A stretch of 14,868 nucleotides of DNA. Source: JAGLQA01 sp023135565 (GTDB lineage Bacteria > Acidobacteriota > Aminicenantia > UBA2199). The first letter of the stretch is position 1; the number at the start of each line of letters is the position of its first letter. The translations under genes and the position numbers were made by a program. Under the pieces are notes generated by a model that was not told where the DNA came from, ran no database searches, and worked only from the letters and a program-made list of their open reading frames with translations. Positions 1 through 6,920 of the stretch are shown here, in pieces. The stretch covers positions 1 through 14,868 of the forward strand of contig DAOWCY010000176.1 of assembly GCA_030639305.1 (NCBI GenBank), in the 5' to 3' direction.

Positions 1-150
1 GCACCCGAAAAAAGGTGATTTCGGAGCTCATTAGTCTGCCTACGCTTTCCCCTGTCAACAAAACAAGCCCGAAGCCGATACGTTACCGTACCCGCCGCAT
101 GACTCGGGGCTGCTGTGATTTGCTAATTCTTCAACATAAGGAACTTTCAT
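1..150 (-). pseudogene. Degenerate fragment of a mobile-element-associated conserved sequence
   Basis: Read on the minus strand from an ATG at 150, the sequence encodes VPYVEELANHSSPESCGG after MK and stops at 55. One frame over, from about position 57 to the window edge, it continues as LTGESVGRLMSSEITFF. Together these look like one short conserved peptide of the type '..NH..PESCGG...EALTGE..GR..SSEI' split by a frameshift. From memory, this kind of sequence is widespread in bacterial genomes and often lies just 5' of group II intron reverse transcriptase genes; this was not checked. If so, the rest of the element would lie left of the window on the minus strand. The frameshift and the lack of any longer ORF argue for a decayed remnant. 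It may also be non-coding conserved RNA that only looks coding. Confidence 0.45.
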
Positions 151-188
151 CCTCTACCTCGCACCGACTTTAATCAGCGCTTTCGCAC

Positions 189-216
189 CGTCCCTCAATT
201 TCCGTCCCTCAATTTC
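189..216. repeat. 14-bp tandem direct duplication
   Basis: The unit cgtccctcaatttc occurs twice in perfect tandem (189-202 and 203-216), between the mobile-element fragment and the promoter of the first hydrolase gene. It looks like a slippage or target-site-type duplication. No function is visible. Confidence 0.85.
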
Positions 217-224
217 ATCGAACA

Positions 225-253
225 TTGAAAAAAAGGGGATATTTTGATATAAT
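225..253 (+). promoter_or_regulatory. Near-consensus sigma70 promoter giving a leaderless start
   Basis: TTGAAA (225-230), a 17-nt spacer and a perfect TATAAT (248-253) stand directly before the ATG at 260. Only 6 nt separate the -10 box from the start codon. Transcription usually begins about 7 nt after the -10 box, so the message should begin at or within a base or two of the A of ATG. No Shine-Dalgarno sequence is present between 231 and 259 apart from an AGGGG-like run (233-238), which lies upstream of the -10 box and would not be transcribed. Confidence 0.75.
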
Positions 254-259
254 TGCTCT

Positions 260-1975
260 ATGAAAAATAAGAGCAAAATTATATATTTCCTGTTTGTCGC
301 GCTGTCTGTCTTTTTATTGTTAGAGGGCCTCTTGTTCTCACAAGAGGAAGAACTGCCGAAGATATTCCAACTGAAAGGAAAAACCTATACAGTCGCAGCA
401 TCATCGCCTGCGGCCGGTAGTTCGGATATTCTCTTTCATGGGGAAATCAGCAAAAACCTGAGCCGGGATATACCCGGTGAAAATGTTCTACCCCAGGTGG
501 TAGTTTCCGGGGATTATTTTTATGTGTCCTGGATTAACTATAAAAAAGGAGATGTGTCTCTCTGTTTTTATGATTCGGCGCAGGATTGCAGCCGGGTGCT
601 GGCCGCCGGAGGTTTTAAATTTATCGGTGCCGCTCCCGGGATAGTTTTCGACCGCCACTTGCCCCGGGTTTTGATCTTCAGGGCTAATAATTCCACTAAT
701 GTTGACCTGTTCGGTTACAGCTTCCTTACCGGTGCAGTAAAAAGAATTACCCGCACCCCGGCTTGTGAGAGAACATTTTTTTTGAAGAATAATATAACTT
801 CGGACGGCACAGTAGGCCATATCGACGAAATAAACGAAAGAGATTCATATTCCACTGAAAAAACAGGTTTTGCATTTCTCGAGAGCACAGAGGCGAGCAT
901 CATCATCGAAACCAGGACCCTGTACCACCACTTCCGTTATCTTTTTAAGCCGGAAAATTTAGAATCCAGATCGATCTACAAAAAGGAGATTCCCCGGCCT
1001 CCTGTTCAGCCTGTGGAGATGACTCCCGAAACCATCAATACCTATATAGCTTTTGGAGACAGCATCACCTGGGGCAAGATGCGCATGAACGATCTTCCCT
1101 TTGATCCTACCGGGGAATATCGCCACCCGGAATTTGCCTACCCGCAGAAAATCAAAGAGACGCTGGAAACTATTTATGGTTATGGAAAAATAAACTATTA
1201 CAGCCTGGGTGAGCCTGGAGGAGACACTTATACCCGTATGGGGGATATTTACGGTTTATTACAAGCGTACAGCGGCAAATATTTCCTTTTAATGCTGGGC
1301 ACAAACGATGCCTATAAGTGGATACAATTCGAGTTAAATCAATCCCTGGAAAATCTGGAATATATCGTGGATGCGGCGTTAAGCAAAAACATGAGAGTAG
1401 TGATTTCCACCATTCCGCCCCGGAATGACGGTTTTAACACACCCCTTGTAGTGGCACAAATCGAAGCGCTTAATGCCGGGATAATCGCTCTTGCCGGGGA
1501 AAAAAATATTAAATATATCGACACCTATACGGCTTTCAGGAAATATAATTCCCCGTGGGGCTGGGAATCGCTGTTAGAAGACAGGGGGGCATCTTTCACC
1601 CGGACAGGTGAGGCCGGTCAACACCCCAGTCCTTTAGGCCACCAGGTGATAACCGAACTTTTTGTGCCCCGTATTTTGGAATTCCCCCCGGAAGCGCCGG
1701 CAGGTATCTCAACCTCACAGGAGGATAAAGGCCGTGTCAGCGTCCAATGGGACGAAAATTATGAATTCGATCTCAGCCACTATGAAATTGTCTTCGGATA
1801 TATGCCCGGCAGCCTGAACTTATCTCTTAGTTCGGACTCCGCCGCCGTCACTTTTATCCGGCCTCCTTTTTTCAGCGATCTTTCGCAGCAGAGGGTTTAT
1901 TTCAGTATCCGGGCGGTTGACGACAGCGGTAATAGCAGCGATTTCTCGACTATTTCCAATGCCGTCTTCGATTAG
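260..1975 (+). CDS. Exported SGNH/GDSL-like hydrolase with fibronectin III tail (paralog 1)
   Basis: The 571-aa protein starts with a signal peptide (basic MKNKSK, then a hydrophobic stretch to about residue 27). Residues about 55-180 are beta-rich, with a propeller-like sentence ending RITRTPACERTF that recalls TolB/PD40-type repeats. The SGNH hydrolase domain follows: block I GDSI with nucleophile Ser268, a glycine block at SLGEPGGD (315-322), GTND with Asn349, and QHPSPLGH with His455. The Asp usually three residues before that His is Ala452, so the triad is incomplete by motif; Glu451 is adjacent. Residues about 473-571 look like a fibronectin type III domain (VSVQW, HYEI, YFSIRAVDDSGN). 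SGNH enzymes cleave esters, for example acyl or acetyl groups on lipids or glycans; the substrate here is unknown. The next gene is a close paralog. The start is fixed by the signal peptide and promoter, with no ribosome binding site. Confidence 0.85.
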   Translation: MKNKSKIIYFLFVALSVFLLLEGLLFSQEEELPKIFQLKGKTYTVAASSPAAGSSDILFHGEISKNLSRDIPGENVLPQVVVSGDYFYVSWINYKKGDVSLCFYDSAQDCSRVLAAGGFKFIGAAPGIVFDRHLPRVLIFRANNSTNVDLFGYSFLTGAVKRITRTPACERTFFLKNNITSDGTVGHIDEINERDSYSTEKTGFAFLESTEASIIIETRTLYHHFRYLFKPENLESRSIYKKEIPRPPVQPVEMTPETINTYIAFGDSITWGKMRMNDLPFDPTGEYRHPEFAYPQKIKETLETIYGYGKINYYSLGEPGGDTYTRMGDIYGLLQAYSGKYFLLMLGTNDAYKWIQFELNQSLENLEYIVDAALSKNMRVVISTIPPRNDGFNTPLVVAQIEALNAGIIALAGEKNIKYIDTYTAFRKYNSPWGWESLLEDRGASFTRTGEAGQHPSPLGHQVITELFVPRILEFPPEAPAGISTSQEDKGRVSVQWDENYEFDLSHYEIVFGYMPGSLNLSLSSDSAAVTFIRPPFFSDLSQQRVYFSIRAVDDSGNSSDFSTISNAVFD

Positions 1976-2026
1976 GAAAACCCCATAATTCCCCGACAAA
2001 GTCCGAAAACGTTTTTTAAAGTCAAA

Positions 2027-2055
2027 TTGAAAAAAACGATTCCTTTTGTTATAAT
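2027..2055 (+). promoter_or_regulatory. Near-consensus sigma70 promoter of paralog 2, same leaderless geometry
   Basis: TTGAAA (2027-2032), 17 nt, TATAAT (2050-2055), then 6 nt to the ATG at 2062. The hexamers, the spacer length and the distance to ATG are identical to those of the upstream paralog, while most spacer bases differ. The 86-nt gap between the two genes holds no convincing terminator and no Shine-Dalgarno sequence, so the second gene can be transcribed on its own and perhaps also by read-through. Confidence 0.75.
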
Positions 2056-2061
2056 CTCAAC

Positions 2062-3786
2062 ATGAAAAATAAAATTATAACGTTGTTTTTTCCCCCGATT
2101 TTTGTTTTGCTGAACTTTTTAATGACCTCCAACCTATTCCCGCAGCAAGAACAGCACGGGATTTTTAAACTTAAAGAAAAAACCTACCGGCTCGAAGTTC
2201 AAAGAAACGCTGCGGACAGCAGCAGCGCCGACATTTTACTCTTTGAAGAGGCTGCGAAAAACCTGAGCCGGGATATTCCCGGTGAAAATGTTCTCCCCCG
2301 GGTAGTTGTTTCCGGGGACTATTTTTATGTGTCCTGGATTAATTATAAAAAAGGGGATGCGTCTCTCTGTCTTTATGATTCGGCGCAAGATAGCAGCCGG
2401 GTGCTGGCTGCCGGTGATTTTAAATTTATCGGTGCCGCTCCCGGGATCGTTTTCCACCGCCACCTGCCCCGTGCCTTGATCTTCAGGGCTAATAATTCCG
2501 GTAACGTCGACCTTTTTGCTTACAGTTTTCTCACTGACGAGATAAAAAGAATCACCCGCACCCCGGCCTGTGAGAGAACATTTTTCTTGAAGAATAATGT
2601 AATATCCGACGGCACAGTAGGCCATATCGACGAAATAAACGAAAGAGATTCTCATTCCACGGAAAAAGCAAACTTTGCATTTCTTGAAAGTGTGGAGGAG
2701 TGCATCTTCATCGAAACCAGGACCCTGTACCACCGCTGCCGTTATCTTTTTAGAACAGAAAATTTAGAATCCAGGTTGATCTACAAAAAGGAGATCCCCC
2801 GGCCTCCGGTTCAGCCGGTGGAGATGACCCCCGAAACGGTGAATACCTACATAGCTTTTGGAGACAGCATCACCTGGGGAAAAATACGCATGAATAATCT
2901 GCCCTTTGATCCTACCGGTGATTATCACCACCCGGAACTTGCCTTCCCACAAAAAATCAAAGAGACGCTGGCATCTATTTATGACGCCGGAAAAATATAC
3001 TATTATAACCTGGGTGAGTCCGGGGGAGACACCTACTCCCGTATGGAGAATATTTACGGTTTATTACAAGTGTACAACGCTAAATATTTCCTTTTAATGC
3101 TGGGCACCAACGATGCCTATAAAGGGAATGAAGAATTCGTGTTAAGTGAATCCCTGGAAAACCTGGGATATATCGTGGACGCGGCCTTAAGCAAGAATAT
3201 GAAAGTAATAATATCCACCATTCCGCCCCGTAACGACCGTTTTAATATACCCGATAGAGTGGCGCAAATCGAAGCGCTTAATGCCGGGATAATCGCCATG
3301 GCCGGGCAAAAAAACATTAAATATATAGACACCTATACTGCTTTCAGGAATTATTATCCGCCGGAGGGCTGGAAAATTCTCCTGGAAGACAGGGATAAGA
3401 GCGATGAAATAAAACCGGGCGTCGGCGGTCAACACCCCAGCCCTTCAGGGCACCAGGTGATAACCGAACTGTTTGTGCCCCGTATTTTAGAGTTCGCCCC
3501 GGAAGCTCCGGCCGGCATCACGTCCTCCCGGGTGGGTAACGGCCGCGTCGGCGTCCAATGGAACGAAAATTACGAATTCGATTTCAGTCATTATGAAATC
3601 GATTTCGGCTACATGTTCGGGGGCCTGAGCCTGTCACTCGATTCAGCTAATCCCGCCGTCACTTTTATCCGGCCTCCTTTTTTCAGCGGCCTTACGCAGC
3701 AGAAGGTGTATTTCAATATCCGGGCGGTGGACGACAACGGGAATAAGAGCGCCGACAGCGGGAATAAGAACGCCTCGTTCGATTAG
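2062..3786 (+). CDS. Exported SGNH/GDSL-like hydrolase with fibronectin III tail (paralog 2)
   Basis: The 574-aa protein has the same layout as its upstream neighbour: signal peptide (to about residue 28, ending NLFPQ), beta-rich N-terminal region with RITRTPACERTF, SGNH domain and fibronectin III domain (about 476-574). Key residues are Ser269 in GDSI, Asn350 in GTND and His458 in QHPSPSGH. The position three before the His is Gly455 instead of Asp, so the acid of the classical triad is missing here too. Comparing residues about 57-275 of the two proteins by eye gives well over 80% identity. The first 50 residues and the fibronectin domain differ more. This indicates a recent tandem duplication that included the promoter. 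The protein is presumably exported and acts on envelope or external esters; the substrate is not known. The 54-nt repeat begins about 25 nt after its stop codon. Confidence 0.85.
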   Translation: MKNKIITLFFPPIFVLLNFLMTSNLFPQQEQHGIFKLKEKTYRLEVQRNAADSSSADILLFEEAAKNLSRDIPGENVLPRVVVSGDYFYVSWINYKKGDASLCLYDSAQDSSRVLAAGDFKFIGAAPGIVFHRHLPRALIFRANNSGNVDLFAYSFLTDEIKRITRTPACERTFFLKNNVISDGTVGHIDEINERDSHSTEKANFAFLESVEECIFIETRTLYHRCRYLFRTENLESRLIYKKEIPRPPVQPVEMTPETVNTYIAFGDSITWGKIRMNNLPFDPTGDYHHPELAFPQKIKETLASIYDAGKIYYYNLGESGGDTYSRMENIYGLLQVYNAKYFLLMLGTNDAYKGNEEFVLSESLENLGYIVDAALSKNMKVIISTIPPRNDRFNIPDRVAQIEALNAGIIAMAGQKNIKYIDTYTAFRNYYPPEGWKILLEDRDKSDEIKPGVGGQHPSPSGHQVITELFVPRILEFAPEAPAGITSSRVGNGRVGVQWNENYEFDFSHYEIDFGYMFGGLSLSLDSANPAVTFIRPPFFSGLTQQKVYFNIRAVDDNGNKSADSGNKNASFD

Positions 3787-3810
3787 GTAAGACAGGCTTT
3801 CATGCCTCCG

Positions 3811-3868
3811 GCGGCCCTGCCGGGGGCCAAACTTTTGTAAAAGTTTGATCAAAACTTTTAATTATTTA
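3811..3868 (+). repeat. Dispersed 54-nt intergenic repeat, copy 1
   Basis: From ccctgccgggggcc (3815) to attattta (3868) the sequence matches 14806-14859 at 53 of 54 positions; the match extends to gcg at 3811-3813 with one more mismatch. It contains three related arms: aaactttt, then aaaagttt, then (after gatca) aaactttt again. The middle arm can pair with either neighbour. The copy lies just after the stop codon of the second hydrolase gene in the same orientation as copy 2 after the M48 gene, so it may serve as a 3'-end or terminator module. Confidence 0.85.
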
Positions 3869-3912
3869 AAAACGAGAAGCGCTCCCTGCCGCGCAGCGGG
3901 GCCCGGCTTCTC
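3868..3912 (-). terminator. Rho-independent terminator of the VWFA-like gene
   Basis: On the minus strand GAGAAGC (3912-3906) pairs with GCTTCTC (3880-3874), closing a GC-rich inner stem. It is followed by GTTTTTAAATAATT. It begins about 19 nt after the stop codon at 3931, the right place and orientation for that gene. Confidence 0.75.
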
Positions 3913-3930
3913 CGGGTGACCCCAAAACGC

Positions 3931-5505
3931 CTATCTTACCCTGGTCTGGATGAACTTTTTGGCGACTTTGCCGGTAAAGAAATCCTTGACATCCACGACA
4001 ATATCATACTTGCCTCTAGACAGCTTAAATGGTATCGAGACGGCAATGGTATTTTGTTTTGTTGTCAAAGGCTTGCCTGTATCATAAATTTTTGTGCCCT
4101 GGGCATTCGTTATGGTTATGTGGATGCCTACCCGGCCCTGAGGGCCTTTTCCCGTTTTTGATATTACAAAACTATCTACGCCGATATGCAGTTTCTGGTT
4201 ATCATAAGCCAATTTCGTTATTTGAATGGTGGACGTTTGGGTTTTTGTCTCCTTTTGGCCCATGTATTCTTTGATATAATCGGCGCGCATATTGTCGTCA
4301 TAACGTACTTTATACTTCTTGCCGCCGCTGACTTTTATTTTGATTTTGCCGATTTTTTTTGGTTTGGAGGGGGCGTAGGTCAACAGGTAGCATATATTCT
4401 CCTTGGCGCCGATTCCGTCCACTGCTTCCTTGATGTTGTTGCTTGCCACCAGGGTGCCGCCGGTGGCGCGGGTGATTCCCCTTAAACAGTTTTCCAGATC
4501 CGTGGCCACCCTGCGGTATTCGACGTCCTGGGATACGACGCCCACCATGCTGCGCATAAAAATGGAATGAAAAACAGCGTCTACTTTGTAAAATAACTTG
4601 CTGATGTCTTCGGCGGGAAAATCGATGGCAACACTCATTTCCTTATCGATTTCATTCAACTGGTTGCGAATTATCCGTCCGTGCGCTATGTCTTCAGAAG
4701 TGCCGGCCAGCAGCGTTCCCACGATGCGGTTGATCGACCGCCGCATTTCCCCGGTCATGGCAATGTTGGGGAACAATTCAACCTGGTAAAAATTAATCAC
4801 CCATTTCTCTAACTTAATGCCTTCTAAATGTTTGGCAAAATAGTAAAATTTATCCATGTTGGGCATTAATTGCCTTTTTTTGTATTCTTTCCAGGCCCTT
4901 AAAAACTTTTTTAAAAAATCCTGGATATGCCTGGAGTTAGGCTGCCTTCCCCGCAGCGCTAACTTGAACTTAGTCTTCGCGACTTCCTGCTCGAGCCTTT
5001 GTAAATAAGAGATGAGCTGCGCCCGGGACGAGTGGGCCTGCTCCTGCACTAAGTCGTTAACCCTGGAAAGAGAATTCGCTTTGTCCCCAATCCTGTCTAT
5101 TAAAAGGCTCTTGTTATTGGCAAAAATCATCAGGCGGTCATTTTCAGTCAGCACATTATCGAAAATATACTTGATTCCGTCCCTGAATTGCTCATTGTAT
5201 TGAGTAACGCGGAATACCAAAACAAAATAACGGCCGGGAACGGCGGCAGTGGATAGTTCCCCAGGTTTGATTTTGTTCCTGACGATTTTGAAACTGGTGA
5301 TAGTTTGCTGCTTCTTGCCTTCGTAGAGTTTGAAATTTTCTTTAGTTAAATTATCTACGGGCTGCTTTTTATAAAACACCCGTACCGGCACCTCTACGTT
5401 CACTACCTGTACCTCTTCCCTGATTGGCTCCTGCTCCTCCTGGGCGCACAGCGGTAAGGCAAAGACTACCAAAAGAATGACAATACTCGAAATAAGTTTT
5501 TTCAT
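3931..5505 (-). CDS. Exported VWFA-related protein with degenerate MIDAS
   Basis: The start is placed at 5505, not further upstream: AGGAGG lies 4 nt before this ATG, and MKKLISSIVILLVVFALPL is a clear signal peptide. The product has 524 aa. Residues about 34-75 (VNVEVPVRVF, LTKENFKLYEG) match the lead-in of acidobacterial VWFA-related proteins (TIGR03436 type). Residues about 335-402 (GGTLVASNNIKEAV, YLLTYAPS, KIKIKVSGGKKYKVRY) match the end of such domains. Where the metal-binding DxSxS motif should lie, the sequence reads F98-R-V-T-Q-Y103, so the first Asp is Arg99 and the last Ser is Tyr. A helical, Lys/Arg-rich insert (about 150-300) interrupts the fold. The last 100 residues look like an extra beta-sandwich. 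It probably acts in the periplasm or at the surface as a scaffold or binding protein; its partner is unknown. It follows the intact VWA gene but is separated from it by a terminator. Confidence 0.8.
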   Translation of the reverse strand: MKKLISSIVILLVVFALPLCAQEEQEPIREEVQVVNVEVPVRVFYKKQPVDNLTKENFKLYEGKKQQTITSFKIVRNKIKPGELSTAAVPGRYFVLVFRVTQYNEQFRDGIKYIFDNVLTENDRLMIFANNKSLLIDRIGDKANSLSRVNDLVQEQAHSSRAQLISYLQRLEQEVAKTKFKLALRGRQPNSRHIQDFLKKFLRAWKEYKKRQLMPNMDKFYYFAKHLEGIKLEKWVINFYQVELFPNIAMTGEMRRSINRIVGTLLAGTSEDIAHGRIIRNQLNEIDKEMSVAIDFPAEDISKLFYKVDAVFHSIFMRSMVGVVSQDVEYRRVATDLENCLRGITRATGGTLVASNNIKEAVDGIGAKENICYLLTYAPSKPKKIGKIKIKVSGGKKYKVRYDDNMRADYIKEYMGQKETKTQTSTIQITKLAYDNQKLHIGVDSFVISKTGKGPQGRVGIHITITNAQGTKIYDTGKPLTTKQNTIAVSIPFKLSRGKYDIVVDVKDFFTGKVAKKFIQTRVR

Positions 5506-5509
5506 ATTT

Positions 5510-5515
5510 CCTCCT
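5510..5515 (-). promoter_or_regulatory. Shine-Dalgarno AGGAGG deciding the start of the VWFA-like gene
   Basis: AGGAGG on the minus strand ends 4 nt before ATG 5505. The ORF remains open to 5715, but the upstream 70 codons have no such site and encode an unlikely Cys/Arg-rich peptide that runs through a terminator hairpin. This supports the shorter gene. No convincing -35/-10 pair was seen between here and 5590. Confidence 0.85.
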
Positions 5516-5593
5516 AATTTAAATGTACTTCGTATCATAAACATAACATAATTACAACGTCCTGCCCGGCAGCAGTTCACACCGGGGCAGAAC

Positions 5594-5636
5594 AAAAAGA
5601 GCCGGGAGGGGTGCGGACGCCGTCCGCCCCTCCCGG
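5594..5636 (-). terminator. Strong stem-loop with T-run downstream of the VWA gene
   Basis: CCGGGAGGG (5602-5610) pairs with CCCTCCCGG (5628-5636). Inside, GCGGAC pairs with GTCCGC around a GCC loop (5613-5627), with a 2-nt bulge. Read on the minus strand, it is followed by CTCTTTTTG (T-run 5598-5594). It lies about 125 nt after the stop at 5761 and before the next minus-strand gene, so it probably ends the upstream two-gene transcript. The core TGCGGACGCCGTCCG recurs with one change inside the 5' end of the 1075-aa gene. Confidence 0.65.
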
Positions 5637-5656
5637 TTTGATATGAGGAGCATTTC

Positions 5657-5692
5657 ATTTCAAAATTAGCAATTAGCATTGTAAAATTAGCA
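5657..5692. repeat. Short AT-rich direct repeats
   Basis: The unit aaaattagca(t) occurs twice (about 5661 and 5682) with an additional attagca between them, in the gap between the two VWA-type genes. It is low-complexity intergenic sequence with no visible function. Confidence 0.5.
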
Positions 5693-5760
5693 TCCGACAA
5701 CACCGGAGCGAGCATCGATAATTAACTGCCCTCATAGGGTGGGTGCACCACACCCCCACT

Positions 5761-6903
5761 TTAATGATAATATCCTTTAATTGTCCTGATCTGATATTTC
5801 TTGCGTTTTATTTTGACGTTGATTTTACGGAAGCGGCGGCGCTTTTTGTCATCTTTGGGGGAGAACTGTAAAATATACTGGGCCCTGATGTCCTGCCGTA
5901 TCCTGCGGTAAACTTTTTCGATGTCTTCTACTTTGTCGAAGAAAAACGTCATGCCGCCGGAAGAAGAGGATATCTTGCGCAGTAAATCCTGGTATTGGCT
6001 ATCTTCATAAGCGCCCAATTTTTTACCGATGGAATAGATCACGGAGTTGGACTTTTCCGCTTTTTTAATCAGGGTGTAGGGGTCGATGTAAGAACTGTTG
6101 TCTTCTCCGTCGGAAAAGAGAATAATAATATTCCGGCCGGTAATGCTTTTCAATAGTTTGATACAGTAGGCGATGGCGTCATACAGGGCGGTGGCGCCAA
6201 AAGGAAATGCCACCGATATGGAATTAAAAAGCTCGTCGATATTGTTGGTAAAATCGGTGTCTTCGAATACGTCATGATTGAAAAAAACGATTATGGCGCG
6301 GTCGTTTTTTGAGAGGAGCTGCTCTAAGAACAACCGGGCTGCTTCTTTCACTTTGCCGATTTTATTCTTCATGGATGAACTGATGTCGATCAGCAGTACT
6401 AAGTTGAATTTGGTGCGGCCGCTTATAGTGAAATAATCTATATCCTGGGCCACGCCGTCTTCTAACAAAATAAAATCTTCCTTTTTCAACCCGGACACAT
6501 AGTTCCCTTTCTGGTCCATAACGGCTACAGGCACAACCACCTGCATGATATTCACTTCCTGGACGTCATCGAAAAAATCGGAACGAATCTCTTTGCTCAA
6601 AGTGTCCTGGTTAATGTTCCTGAGGACGGCTTTTAATTTCCTGAATTTGGGCCTCTGGCCGAAATCATACCTGAGACTGTAAGGCGGCCTTTTAAATTCT
6701 TTCAGCAGTTTGCCGTCAAGATAGAGTTCCACTACCCGTATTGTGCCGGGATCGACACCCTTTACCTGGATATTGATCTCCTTCATGCCCAACCAAATTT
6801 CATTGTTTTTGGGAGAGAGGAACTCGATGCCGGGCTGATCCGCTGCTTGAAGCAGGGGCGCTGCCAGCAAACACAACATAAACAAAATTTTAATCTTTTT
6901 CAT
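5761..6903 (-). CDS. Exported von Willebrand factor A protein with intact MIDAS
   Basis: The 380-aa protein starts with a signal peptide (MKKIKILFMLCLLAAPLLQA). Residues about 24-110 resemble a bacterial Ig-like domain (IEFLSPKNNEIW, VELYLDG, PPYSLRYDF). Residues about 119-160 (VVVPVAVMDQKG, GLKKEDFILLEDG, QDIDYF) are the lead-in of acidobacterial VWFA-related proteins. The VWA domain follows with a complete metal site: DISSSM (D173, S175, S177), Thr238 in FGATALYDAI and Asp265 in LFSDGED. The C-terminus is very basic (KKRRRFRKINVKIKRKKYQIR). VWA domains with a MIDAS bind protein ligands through Mg2+ or Ca2+. It starts 17 nt after the stop of the 1075-aa gene, so the two are probably co-transcribed. 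AAAGG lies 7 nt before the ATG as a moderate ribosome binding site. The partner and exact role are unknown. Confidence 0.87.
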   Translation of the reverse strand: MKKIKILFMLCLLAAPLLQAADQPGIEFLSPKNNEIWLGMKEINIQVKGVDPGTIRVVELYLDGKLLKEFKRPPYSLRYDFGQRPKFRKLKAVLRNINQDTLSKEIRSDFFDDVQEVNIMQVVVPVAVMDQKGNYVSGLKKEDFILLEDGVAQDIDYFTISGRTKFNLVLLIDISSSMKNKIGKVKEAARLFLEQLLSKNDRAIIVFFNHDVFEDTDFTNNIDELFNSISVAFPFGATALYDAIAYCIKLLKSITGRNIIILFSDGEDNSSYIDPYTLIKKAEKSNSVIYSIGKKLGAYEDSQYQDLLRKISSSSGGMTFFFDKVEDIEKVYRRIRQDIRAQYILQFSPKDDKKRRRFRKINVKIKRKKYQIRTIKGYYH

Positions 6904-6920
6904 TTTTATACCTTTCTTTT

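Noticed and set aside
1976..2026. Terminator between the two SGNH genes
   Set aside because: Only AAAACGTTTT and GACAAAGTC palindromes are present; no stable stem followed by T's.
2236..2733. 165-codon open frame opposite the second SGNH gene
   Set aside because: It is a shadow of a well-supported gene; the matching shadow opposite the first paralog (488-820) exists only because the coding strands are similar.
5506..5715. N-terminal extension of the VWFA-like gene (70 extra codons in frame)
   Set aside because: It lacks a ribosome binding site, crosses the terminator hairpin at 5602-5636, and would bury the signal peptide. AGGAGG before 5505 fixes the start.
5737..5757. GGGTG/CACCC stem around GGTGCACC after the VWA stop codon
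   Set aside because: The stem is short and the inner palindrome cannot form a proper loop; the hairpin at 5602-5636 is a better terminator.
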